A stretch of 64,000 nt of DNA from an uncultured Oscillospiraceae bacterium (GTDB lineage: Bacteria; Bacillota; Clostridia; Oscillospirales; Acutalibacteraceae), in the NCBI GenBank assembly GCA_900543215.1, contig UQQR01000002.1, forward strand, positions 62,001 to 126,000. Direction: 5' to 3'. Within the stretch, counting starts at the first letter, position 1. Every line of letters begins with the position of its first letter. The position numbers and the translations under genes were made by a program. Below, in pieces: positions 43,871 to 50,676 of this stretch. Under the pieces are notes generated by a model, which was not told where the DNA came from, did no database searches, and saw only the letters and a program-made list of their open reading frames with translations.

Positions 43871-45580
43871 TTAAAATCCTAGGAGCTTTGTTCCTACATC
43901 CGCAAGCAGTGAAAGCTCTTTTTCAGATGATTCCATAGTCTTTCCGACAGAGCCGAGATACATCTTAATCTTCGGTTCGGTTCCCGACGGGCGAACTATA
44001 AGCGAACTGCCGTCCTCCATATAATAGCAGAGAACATTGGATTTAGGCAGAGTAATTTTGTTTTCAACGCCGTTTACGGTGTCGTAGCTTACCGAGGTAT
44101 CGTAATCGTCGCGCTTTACCACCTTATGACCGTTTATTTCGGTCGGGGGATTGGTGCGAAGCTCGGTCATTATGCCCTTAATTTTGTTCATACCGCTTTC
44201 GCCCTCGCAGGTGAAGCTCTTTTGAGAGCAGAGGTAATAGCCGTACTTTTTATAAAGTCCGTCAAGCACATCTATAAGGTTCTTGCCTTCTGCTTTATAA
44301 AATGCCACCATTTCGCAAATAAGCATTGAGGCGATTACGGCGTCCTTATCGCGCACATAGGTGCCGCCCAAATAACCGTAGCTTTCCTCAAAACCGAATA
44401 CATAACGGTCTTCTTCGCCCTTCTTTTCAAGCTCGGTTATTTGCTCGCCTATAAACTTGAATCCTGTAAGCACATCTATAAGCTTACAGCCGTAATTGTC
44501 GGCAATCTTTCTGCAAAGCTCGGTTGAGACTATGGTTTTAACCGCAATCGGGTCTTTGGGCAGCGTGCCGTTTGCTTTTCTTCTCGAAAGCACAAAATCA
44601 AGAAGCAACGCGCCTACATCATTGCCGGAAAACAGCTTGTATTCATCCTTGTCCGGCATTGCTATGCCCACACGGTCACAGTCGGGGTCGGTGGCAAGAA
44701 GTAAATCGGGCTTTATGTCCTTTGCAAGCTTTAAAGCGCACTCAAACGCCTGTCTTATCTCGGGGTTCGGGTAGGGCGCCGTCGGGAAATTGCCGTTCGG
44801 CTTTTCCTGCTCGGGCACAACCGTTACATTTGTCACGCCTATTTTGCTTAAAATTTTTCTTACGGGCTTGTTGCCGCTTCCGTGAAGAGGAGTGTATATT
44901 ACCTTGAGAGCTCCCACATCGGTATTCGGTGCCACGCGGCAAGCCATAACGCAATCGAGGTATTCGTTTATAATATCGTCGCCGATATATTCGATTTTGC
45001 CCTCTTTTACCGCATTTTCAAAATCGGTCGTTTTAACATCATCAAAAATGTCAACCTTATTCATGATGGAAAGCACATAATCCGCCGCTTCAAGACCGAG
45101 CTGACAGCCGTCCGGTCCGTAAGCCTTGTAGCCGTTGTACTTTGCGGGGTTATGGCTTGCGGTAACCACAACGCCGGCGTCGCATTTAAGTCTTCTTACC
45201 GCAAATGAAAGCATAGGAGTAGGCATAAGCTCTTTGTAAATATATACCTTTATTCCGTTAGCGGCAAATATCGAAGCCGCTGTTTTTGCAAAAAGGTCGG
45301 ATTTAATACGGCTGTCATAGGCTATTGCAACCCGTCCGTCTTTTGTAACTGAGTTTACATATGCCGCAAGTCCTTGGGACGCCTTGCCTACGGTATAAAT
45401 ATTCATACGGTTAGTTCCCGCTCCGATAACTCCTCTCAGTCCGCCCGTGCCGAACTCAAGGTCTTTATAAAATGCGTCGGATATAGCTTCTTCGTTACCC
45501 TTTATAGCTTTAAGCTCCGAAACAAGATCGGGGTCACCGAATGCTTTTTCGCACCAAAGCTTATATTTTTCTTCAAACAT
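43871..45580 (-). CDS. Phosphoglucomutase/phosphomannomutase (PgcA type)
   Basis: The 569-residue enzyme is a long alpha-D-phosphohexomutase: LEFGTGGLRGVIGAGTNRMN near the start, VVVTASHNPAKYNGYKAYG with the phosphoserine, the metal loop DPDCDRVG, GFEESYGYLGGTYVRDKDA (sugar binding) and RPSGTEPKIKMY (phosphate binding). It interconverts glucose 1-phosphate and glucose 6-phosphate, joining glgP products (50677-53079) to glycolysis and to UDP-glucose for envelope glycans. The ATG at 45580 follows AAGGGAG. It is transcribed away from the island that now separates it from cls. Confidence 0.95.
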   Translation of the reverse strand: MFEEKYKLWCEKAFGDPDLVSELKAIKGNEEAISDAFYKDLEFGTGGLRGVIGAGTNRMNIYTVGKASQGLAAYVNSVTKDGRVAIAYDSRIKSDLFAKTAASIFAANGIKVYIYKELMPTPMLSFAVRRLKCDAGVVVTASHNPAKYNGYKAYGPDGCQLGLEAADYVLSIMNKVDIFDDVKTTDFENAVKEGKIEYIGDDIINEYLDCVMACRVAPNTDVGALKVIYTPLHGSGNKPVRKILSKIGVTNVTVVPEQEKPNGNFPTAPYPNPEIRQAFECALKLAKDIKPDLLLATDPDCDRVGIAMPDKDEYKLFSGNDVGALLLDFVLSRRKANGTLPKDPIAVKTIVSTELCRKIADNYGCKLIDVLTGFKFIGEQITELEKKGEEDRYVFGFEESYGYLGGTYVRDKDAVIASMLICEMVAFYKAEGKNLIDVLDGLYKKYGYYLCSQKSFTCEGESGMNKIKGIMTELRTNPPTEINGHKVVKRDDYDTSVSYDTVNGVENKITLPKSNVLCYYMEDGSSLIVRPSGTEPKIKMYLGSVGKTMESSEKELSLLADVGTKLLGF

Positions 45581-45623
45581 AAAATACACTCCCTTTTGAA
45601 ATGATTATACTGTTTACTTTATC

Positions 45624-45652
45624 ATTATAACAAAAAACATTGTCGATAACAA
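45624..45652 (-). promoter_or_regulatory. Promoter of phosphoglucomutase
   Basis: On the minus strand TTGTTA (45647-45652), 17 bp, TATAAT (45624-45629). The -35 element lies within the left direct repeat of the island (45646-45657). Confidence 0.7.
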
Positions 45653-45657
45653 GTAAT
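45646..45657 (+). repeat. Left direct repeat of the island
   Basis: ATAACAAGTAAT, identical to 48611-48622; it overlaps the -35 region of the pgm promoter. Confidence 0.6.
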
Positions 45658-45951
45658 TTTACCGTAATTTATGTGAATTGCAAAATTATATGTTTTATGG
45701 TATGCTTGTGCTACAATAGGAACAAAAAATTATTATCAAGGATTTTTGATAAAGAATGGTTAAAACAAAACATATAGCAGGTATTATCGGTATTGCTAAA
45801 CTGAAATTTACGAGTGTTATATGAAAATCTTAAAATGTAACTGCCATTGAAATTACTGCAAAGATTATAAAGATAGCTACTAAAAGCAGTAGTTACATAT
45901 TTTTAATTGAGTAAAAACAAGTGCTGGGTGTTGTTTCTATTGCCCTGCATT
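45658..45951. other. Non-coding AT-rich stretch at the left of the island
   Basis: No gene is supported. An extended -10 element TGCTACAAT (45709-45717) could start a transcript. A TTATCAA/TTGATAA hairpin lies at 45733-45752. A 22-codon frame at 45756-45824 has no ribosome site at proper spacing. An imperfect inverted repeat (TGTAACT...AGTTACA) spans about 45836-45899. It may be decayed coding DNA. Confidence 0.4.
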
Positions 45952-45979
45952 TACCATATTTTTCTTGACAAATATGGTA
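45952..45979 (+). promoter_or_regulatory. Operator palindrome over the -35 element of the small-peptide promoter
   Basis: TACCATATTT (45952-45961) and AAATATGGTA (45970-45979) are a perfect 10-bp inverted repeat with an 8-bp spacer. The TTGACA box (45965-45970) lies within it. A dimeric regulator bound here would occlude RNA polymerase. No regulator gene is present in the island. Confidence 0.75.
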
Positions 45980-45993
45980 GATTACACTATAAT
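45965..45993 (+). promoter_or_regulatory. Perfect consensus promoter of the 28-residue peptide gene
   Basis: TTGACA (45965-45970), 17 bp, TATAAT (45988-45993); predicted start near 46000, 24 nt before the peptide start codon. Confidence 0.88.
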
Positions 45994-46023
45994 AAAATCA
46001 AATAAAGAAAGGATGTGTTTTCT

Positions 46024-46110
46024 ATGAAAATCATTTTAGCAGATCAACGAATTCTTGTGCGAAAACCACCGCTTTATTTAAATCTAGGTAATATAGGGAT
46101 TAGCAGTTAA
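46024..46110 (+). CDS. 28-residue peptide, possible leader peptide, function unknown
   Basis: A 28-codon gene with ATG at 46024 after GAAAGGA (10 nt spacing), behind a perfect consensus promoter with an operator. The peptide opens MKIILADQRI, has a basic and proline-containing middle (VRKPPLY) and ends LNLGNIGISS. It has no Cys and no signal peptide. Its TAA (46108-46110) overlaps the first two bases of the left arm of a strong terminator hairpin, so a ribosome held at the stop would cover that arm. This arrangement resembles attenuation leaders in which stalling allows read-through, here into the secreted protein gene at 46221. A signalling or toxic peptide is the alternative. I recognise no family. 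Confidence 0.6.
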   Translation: MKIILADQRILVRKPPLYLNLGNIGISS

Positions 46111-46153
46111 CGCATAAGACTTTGTTTCAAAACAGAGCTTATGCGTTTTTTGT
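46109..46153 (+). terminator. Terminator starting at the peptide stop codon
   Basis: Outer stem AACGCATAAG (46109-46118) with CTTATGCGTT (46138-46147); inner pairing CTTTGTT with AACAGAG (around 46120-46137) and a bulged A make an almost continuous hairpin, followed by a T-run. It separates the peptide gene from the secreted protein gene. Confidence 0.9.
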
Positions 46154-46220
46154 TTTAATTTAAAGGTGGTAAGGTCGCTTAATTTACAGATTGAAAAATA
46201 ATATTGATAGGAGTTATAGT

Positions 46221-47015
46221 ATGAAGAAGAGAACATTATTAATTAAATTGGTAGCAATTATCACAATTTTATCCATCTCTGTGTGTTCTATTGGTGTATC
46301 GGCGGCTCAGACAGTGAGCATTGATGACTTTTTGTTAGAAGCTGGTTTTCCTCAAGATTTAATTGATACTATGTCAGAAATTCAAAAAGAAATTATTTAT
46401 GAAAAATCTAAAAATGATATTATTAAGTTCGCCGGATATGAGACACAAAACTTTGTTTTGTCCGAAGAAGATGGGTTGTCTGCTATTCAGCCGCGTGGTG
46501 GCTTGATTTCAGAATCCGATTTAACAATATCTGTTTTTGGTACATATACAACTAATTCAAGTGGCACTGTATTGTATTCTACGGTATATCCTAATTTTGT
46601 TTGGCATAAACCTGTAAAGGTAAAAAACGATTCATTTTCTATGGCAATGTATTCCGGTTGGGAAGCTATACCAGGTGAAGTAAATTTAAGATTACATCTT
46701 ATGAACAGTCAAGGTGAATCCGCACAATATGTCGATTTGAACCCCGCTAATAGTCATTCGGCTGGTTATTCGTATAAAATTCCCTCTAATACGGGCGCTA
46801 TGCAAGGAATGTATGCGGGATATGCATACTATGATATAGATAAAATGTCTTCATCAGCATCTCCAAGAATATCGTTGCATTATGTTCACGATAAAAGCTC
46901 GATTATTAATGCTTCATACAGTATAAGCATTGGAGTTGGAAGCATATCATTATCAAGTAATGATAATGATTTATACGTTATGTCTGGTAATTACAATGTT
47001 TCTGGATTAGCGTAA
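46221..47015 (+). CDS. Secreted protein of unknown function
   Basis: The 264-residue protein starts MKKRTLLIKLVAIITILSIS, a classical signal peptide, with likely cleavage after GVSA (about residue 28). The mature part begins with a helical motif, DDFLLEAGFPQDLIDTMSEIQKEIIYE. The region from SESDLTISVFGTYTT onward, about 170 residues, is beta-rich and Ser/Tyr-rich (YPNFVWHKPVKVKNDSFSMAMYSGW). There are no Cys residues in the mature protein and no catalytic motif. I believe similar secreted proteins occur in other gut Clostridia, but cannot check. AGGAG precedes the ATG at 46221; 10 codons of open frame before it lack a ribosome site. No separate promoter is evident, so it may depend on read-through of the terminator upstream. 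Confidence 0.75.
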   Translation: MKKRTLLIKLVAIITILSISVCSIGVSAAQTVSIDDFLLEAGFPQDLIDTMSEIQKEIIYEKSKNDIIKFAGYETQNFVLSEEDGLSAIQPRGGLISESDLTISVFGTYTTNSSGTVLYSTVYPNFVWHKPVKVKNDSFSMAMYSGWEAIPGEVNLRLHLMNSQGESAQYVDLNPANSHSAGYSYKIPSNTGAMQGMYAGYAYYDIDKMSSSASPRISLHYVHDKSSIINASYSISIGVGSISLSSNDNDLYVMSGNYNVSGLA

Positions 47016-47038
47016 ATATTAATTGATGTAGGTGCAAT

Positions 47039-47356
47039 ATGAAAAGAAGTATTAAAATCATGCTATTAGGGATAGTTTTAATTTTATTTGGCATATATTT
47101 ACGAACTCTTTATATAGAACATCTATCAGGTCCTTTCGCCGAGTTTATTTATACTGCAACCCCTATTATTGGAATGGTTGTTGCACTATATGGTTTCTTT
47201 AGGGTAGATCCTGAAGAAGACTTAACCGAAAAAATATATTCAATTCTCTTAGAAGAAAAGAATGTTAAAGAAAATGTATTGGTGTGTAAAAAGTGCGGTC
47301 AGGAATATAAGGAAAGTTATACTTCCTGCCCGTGGTGTGGATATAAAGAAAGTTAG
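47039..47356 (+). CDS. Membrane protein with C-terminal zinc ribbon, function unknown
   Basis: The 105-residue protein has two membrane helices (about 4-24 and 38-55), an acidic linker, and a C-terminal zinc ribbon CKKCGQEYKESYTSCPWCGYKES with two CxxC knuckles about 12 residues apart. The ribbon would lie in the cytoplasm. It starts 23 bp after the secreted protein gene on the same strand, so the two are probably one transcript. Function is unknown; a regulatory or chaperone role for the secreted partner is a guess. Its AT-rich codon use matches the island. Confidence 0.72.
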   Translation: MKRSIKIMLLGIVLILFGIYLRTLYIEHLSGPFAEFIYTATPIIGMVVALYGFFRVDPEEDLTEKIYSILLEEKNVKENVLVCKKCGQEYKESYTSCPWCGYKES

Positions 47357-47640
47357 CATTTATTATTAAATTTAATATACGGTATTATCAAATGCTAATT
47401 GAATATTGGTTTTAAATATGTATCGTCAAATAATTCATTGAACTATTTATCATATTGCTAAAACCACCCCTACAAACCCTCTCGAAAAGTGCGCTATATG
47501 AGAGGGTGTGAAACTTAAATGTTTGATGGGATAAAAAATTATTCTTCGCTCATCAAAGGTATAAATTGAATATTTATCAAAGTGCCCTCTTGTTTAAAGA
47601 AGTTTAAGCAGGAGGGCTATTTTTTTACCCTCATCAAAAC
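47357..47640. other. Non-coding part of the island with two hairpins
   Basis: No supported gene. ACCCTCTC (47476-47483) can pair with GAGAGGGT (47500-47507) across a 16-nt loop, and a strong terminator lies at 47584-47627. The sequence between is AT-rich. A small RNA could start here, but no clear promoter was found. Confidence 0.4.
47584..47627 (+). terminator. Terminator downstream of the membrane zinc-ribbon gene
   Basis: A 15-bp stem (47584-47598 with 47603-47617, including G-T pairs), GAAG loop, then seven T. Confidence 0.88.
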
Positions 47641-47656
47641 AGAAGAGGTGTAAGTT

Positions 47657-47713
47657 TTGGATCGACAGGCAAATATCCGTCCGCCGCCCTTCCCACAGGG
47701 AAGCCGAGGCTAA
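47657..47713 (+). CDS. 18-codon proline-rich reading frame, possible leader peptide or gene remnant
   Basis: A TTG at 47657 lies 6 nt after AGAGGTG and opens an 18-codon frame ending RPPPFPQGSRG. Three consecutive prolines are a known ribosome-slowing sequence. The stretch is GC-rich compared with the rest of the island, so it may come from a different source or be the end of a lost gene. It precedes the GNAT gene by 150 bp, with a possible promoter between, so a leader-peptide role is uncertain. No family is recognised. Confidence 0.35.
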   Translation: MDRQANIRPPPFPQGSRG

Positions 47714-47749
47714 AAATCGGAGATTTTAAAGGCAAGGCAGGAATAACTG

Positions 47750-47832
47750 TCATACCATACTATAATGTATCCTTGTAAAACAAGGAAAAGTATGGTATGA
47801 TTTCTTATGTAGAAGTATGATTTTTGTCATAC
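47750..47832 (+). promoter_or_regulatory. Cluster of inverted repeats and promoter upstream of the GNAT gene
   Basis: TCATACCATACT (47750-47761) and AGTATGGTATGA (47789-47800) are perfect inverted copies. A CCTTGT/ACAAGG hairpin sits between (47771-47785). A second pair, GTATGA/TCATAC, is at 47815-47832. An extended -10 element TGGTATGAT (47793-47801) is embedded in the right arm, with TTGTAA at 47774-47779 as -35. A regulator recognising TCATAC-type half sites would control this start. The regulator is unknown. Confidence 0.6.
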
Positions 47833-47863
47833 ATAGAAATGAACTAAAATCGGGGATATGACA

Positions 47864-48592
47864 ATGGAGCCTTTAGAAAAAATAGAAGATATATTCACCA
47901 ACGAAAAACAGAAATTTTGTGAATTCTTAGCTTGTTTATATAACCGTGGAATGTGTGAAATCTTTGTTGATTATCGAGACAATAATAATTTCTGTTTTCA
48001 CAGACGAGCTGAACAGTTTGGTATCAATGATTTGTATATTTATTTTGAAGATATAAATTATTTTGATAGTGTGATACGCTTATACGAAGGATTGACAACA
48101 GTTTCAATAATTACTCCGCTGGATTTAGATACAAATAAATACGAAAATGATTGGAAAATATCAGTACGAAGGCAATTCTATAAAGATAAAGCATCTAAAA
48201 CGGCTATATCTAATAATTACACGCAGTTAAATAAATCACATATTTCTATAATTGATAGTAGCACCTCGGATACTGTGAAATGCAACTATCATATGGCTCT
48301 AGAGTATGATGGCGAGAATTATGCTATTTTGTCAGACAAACTCTTTTGTTTTCTAAGTACAAGTAAAACGGAAAAAGCGGATTTGATAGAAATCGATTGG
48401 ATATACACTGAACCACAACATCGAAAAAAAGGATATGCTACACAACTATTAGAGGATGTGTCAAACTATTATCTATCAAAAGGATTATTAGTTACTTACC
48501 ATTGTAGCAAAGAAAATCTCGCTTCAGCCAACACAGCAGTTAAAAGTGGTTTTGTTGAAACAAGTGAGGAAATTATATTTGAAAGAAAGTAA
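47864..48592 (+). CDS. GNAT family N-acetyltransferase in the AT-rich island
   Basis: The 242-residue protein has a C-terminal GNAT domain with IEIDWIYTEPQHRKKGYATQLLEDVSNYYLSKG, where HRKKGYA is the acetyl-CoA loop, and TYHCSKENLASANTAVKSGFVET. The N-terminal 130 residues are a second, degenerate domain of similar type that may shape substrate binding. The ATG at 47864 is used since GGGG is 8 nt before it; ATG at 47858 is too close to that site. Codon use (AAA, AAT, TTA) sets it apart from the GNAT gene at 19843. The substrate is unknown; antibiotic or toxin acetylation is possible but unsupported. Confidence 0.82.
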   Translation: MEPLEKIEDIFTNEKQKFCEFLACLYNRGMCEIFVDYRDNNNFCFHRRAEQFGINDLYIYFEDINYFDSVIRLYEGLTTVSIITPLDLDTNKYENDWKISVRRQFYKDKASKTAISNNYTQLNKSHISIIDSSTSDTVKCNYHMALEYDGENYAILSDKLFCFLSTSKTEKADLIEIDWIYTEPQHRKKGYATQLLEDVSNYYLSKGLLVTYHCSKENLASANTAVKSGFVETSEEIIFERK

Positions 48593-48610
48593 AATATGTA
48601 ATTGAATCGT

Positions 48611-48622
48611 ATAACAAGTAAT
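48611..48622 (+). repeat. Right direct repeat of the island
   Basis: ATAACAAGTAAT, identical to 45646-45657, 18 bp after the GNAT stop codon. Confidence 0.6.
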
Positions 48623-48663
48623 GTTATATATTTTTATGATATTTCTTTTTTGAAAAAGGAATT

Positions 48664-48692
48664 TTGTCTTTAGTTTAACACAAGCATATAAT
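48664..48692 (+). promoter_or_regulatory. Probable promoter of cls
   Basis: TTGTCT (48664-48669), 17 bp, TATAAT (48687-48692), 28 bp before the start codon. Confidence 0.65.
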
Positions 48693-48720
48693 AACCTTAA
48701 TTCGGTGGGGTGATTGCCTG

Positions 48721-50250
48721 ATGAAAGAGAAAAAAAGAGGTATAAGAATACAGACGAGAATTATCGTTTCGGCATTTTTGCTGCTTGTTCAGCTGGTATT
48801 TCTTTTCTTTGTGGTTTACAACATAACAGAAAAATCCGCGGCGCTTTATGTTGTTTCAATGCTTGCGGGTGCGGCAATGGTTATTTATATAGTTAACCGC
48901 AGGGGCAATCCGAGCCATAAAATCGCATGGATAATTTTTATACTTTTATTTCCGGTTTTCGGTATTTCCGTTTATCTCCTATGGGGCGGCGGCAGAGTGT
49001 TGCCGCATCTTCGCAAAAAAATGGAGGTATGCGAATCGCACTATCTGCCCTTGCTTGCCGATGATACGGAAGAGAGGGAAAGGCTCCGTTATTACGATAT
49101 GTTCCATTCAAGACAGGCGGATTATCTTTCGGGCGAATCGGGCTATCCGCTTTACGGACATACAAAAACCGAATATCTGTCTCCCGGTGAAAGGATATTT
49201 GAAAGGCTTACAGAGGAACTTTGTAAGGCGCAAAAATACATTTATATGGAGTTTTTTATCCTTGCGGAAGGATATATGTGGGACGAGATACACAAAATAC
49301 TGAGAAAAAAGGTAAATGACGGCGTTGAGGTAAAGATTATTTTTGACGATTTCGGTTCCATAAAGCGCCAGCACAAGAATTTTATTACAAAGCTCAAGGA
49401 AGAAAAAATCGAGGTTTCGGTATTTAATCCCATAAAACCGTCTATGAACATATTTATGAACAACCGCAACCACCGCAAAATCGTGGTGGTAGACGGCTCT
49501 GTTGCTTTTACGGGCGGTTTTAATATAGGAGACGAATATATAAACCGTATGGTAAGGTTCGGTCATTGGCTTGACAGCGGTATTATGCTTAAGGGCGACG
49601 CGGTAAAGAGCTTTTTGGCAATGTTTTGCTGTATGTGGGAATTTACGACGGGCAGACAGATAGATATTAAGGCGCACCTTTCCGATAACAGCAGTGCGGA
49701 CGACGGATTTGTACTTCCCTACTGCGACGACCCGTTAAATGAAAAAAACCCTGCCGAGGGTATTTATATGCAGATACTCAACACGGCGCAAAAGTATGTG
49801 TACATTGCCTCGCCGTATCTGATAATAGACAATACTATGACAACGGTGCTCACAATGGCGGCAAAGTCGGGAATCGATGTGAGGATAATCACTCCGCATA
49901 TACCGGATAAATGGTATGTTCACCCAGTTACTCAATATAACTATCTTGAACTGCTTGAAGCCGGTGTAAGGATATACGAGTATACGCCCGGCTTTATACA
50001 TTCCAAGTTGTTTTTGTCAGACGATAAAATTGCTACCGTGGGAACTGTCAACATGGATTACCGCAGTTTTATTTTCCACTTTGAATGCGGCGCGTGGGTG
50101 TGTGACAACGAAACCGTGCTTGATATTAAAAAGCAGTTTGAGGAGCTTTTTAAGGTGTCGGAGGAGATAAATATTTCGGAGTGGAAAAAGAGGCCGATAA
50201 GGCTCCGTCTCAAACAGGCAATTCTTCACATATTTGCTCCCTTTATGTGA
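48721..50250 (+). CDS. cls: Cardiolipin synthase
   Basis: The 509-residue protein has two N-terminal membrane helices (about 12-60), a third near 65-85, and two phospholipase D catalytic motifs: HRKIVVVDGSVAFTGGFN in the middle and HSKLFLSDDKIATVGTVNMD near residue 425. It condenses two phosphatidylglycerol molecules to cardiolipin at the membrane; pgsA for the precursor is at 30295. GGTGGGG precedes the ATG. The codon use and base composition return to that of the bulk of the window from its first codons, marking the right edge of the island. It ends at the -35 element of the next promoter. Confidence 0.95.
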   Translation: MKEKKRGIRIQTRIIVSAFLLLVQLVFLFFVVYNITEKSAALYVVSMLAGAAMVIYIVNRRGNPSHKIAWIIFILLFPVFGISVYLLWGGGRVLPHLRKKMEVCESHYLPLLADDTEERERLRYYDMFHSRQADYLSGESGYPLYGHTKTEYLSPGERIFERLTEELCKAQKYIYMEFFILAEGYMWDEIHKILRKKVNDGVEVKIIFDDFGSIKRQHKNFITKLKEEKIEVSVFNPIKPSMNIFMNNRNHRKIVVVDGSVAFTGGFNIGDEYINRMVRFGHWLDSGIMLKGDAVKSFLAMFCCMWEFTTGRQIDIKAHLSDNSSADDGFVLPYCDDPLNEKNPAEGIYMQILNTAQKYVYIASPYLIIDNTMTTVLTMAAKSGIDVRIITPHIPDKWYVHPVTQYNYLELLEAGVRIYEYTPGFIHSKLFLSDDKIATVGTVNMDYRSFIFHFECGAWVCDNETVLDIKKQFEELFKVSEEINISEWKKRPIRLRLKQAILHIFAPFM

Positions 50251-50279
50251 TTGACATTTTACGGATATACTGATATAAT
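50251..50279 (+). promoter_or_regulatory. Perfect consensus promoter of a 47-residue membrane protein gene
   Basis: TTGACA (50251-50256), 17 bp, TATAAT (50274-50279), starting immediately after the cls stop codon. Confidence 0.88.
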
Positions 50280-50306
50280 ATTACTTAAGAGGAAGGTGGT
50301 TTTCAC

Positions 50307-50450
50307 ATGAAAGGCTTTTTAAAATTCATTTTTTCTGTTTTTGCGGTTGCCGCCGCGGTTTTCGGTGCGCTTGTTGTTATTGATCAGGTCATTAACAAAA
50401 ACCGCATTAAGGGCGATTATCTTGAGTGCGAAGGCACCGAGGAAATCTGA
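50307..50450 (+). CDS. 47-residue single-pass membrane protein
   Basis: The ATG at 50307 follows GGAAGGTGG and opens 47 codons. The product has a KGFLKF start, one membrane helix of about 24 residues rich in Ala, Val and Phe (residues 8-31), then a hydrophilic tail with NKNRIKGDYLECEGTEEI. It has its own perfect promoter upstream and a clean terminator downstream, so it is a dedicated one-gene unit. The function is unknown; small single-pass proteins of this size often modulate a larger membrane protein. Proximity to cls is its only clue. Confidence 0.75.
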   Translation: MKGFLKFIFSVFAVAAAVFGALVVIDQVINKNRIKGDYLECEGTEEI

Positions 50451-50455
50451 TGTAC

Positions 50456-50490
50456 GGTCTCCCCGCTCGGGAGACCTTTTATTATATTTA
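50456..50490 (+). terminator. Terminator of the 47-residue membrane protein gene
   Basis: GGTCTCCC (50456-50463) pairs with GGGAGACC (50469-50476) around a 5-nt loop, followed by TTTTATTATATTT. Confidence 0.9.
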
Positions 50491-50604
50491 AAAACCGTCC
50501 GTTTATTGTTACAAATCACTAGTTTTTTTCTGATTTATATATATTTAACCATTTTTTTGTTTAATATATATAATTATTCGTTCAATAATAGTTGCAGTTA
50601 CATC

Positions 50605-50633
50605 TTGAAAAAGCCGTGCGAATATTGTATCAT
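50605..50633 (+). promoter_or_regulatory. Probable promoter of glgP
   Basis: TTGAAA (50605-50610), 17 bp, TATCAT (50628-50633), 43 bp before the start codon. The 110 bp before it are AT-rich without a clear feature. Confidence 0.6.
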
Positions 50634-50676
50634 ATTATTGTAAATAATAACCTTAATAAGTATAGGAGATGCTTTT

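Larger units (their letters stand above)
45646..48622. mobile_element. Candidate AT-rich inserted island flanked by a 12-bp direct repeat
   Basis: ATAACAAGTAAT occurs at 45646-45657 and again, identically, at 48611-48622. Between them base composition is clearly more AT-rich, codon use shifts (TTA, AGA, ATA and AAT become frequent), and no housekeeping gene is present. The flanking genes pgm and cls are divergent, so the insert occupies a former intergenic space. There is no integrase or transposase gene inside, so it would be a passively moved or decayed element. That it is an insertion is inference. Confidence 0.5.

Noticed and set aside
45756..45824. 22-codon frame in the island
   Set aside because: AGGA is too far from the ATG and there is no separate terminator; it could arise by chance in AT-rich DNA.
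46221..47015. Possible lactococcin 972-type bacteriocin
   Set aside because: The protein is much longer than that family and I could not find its conserved aromatic pattern; the only shared trait is secretion.
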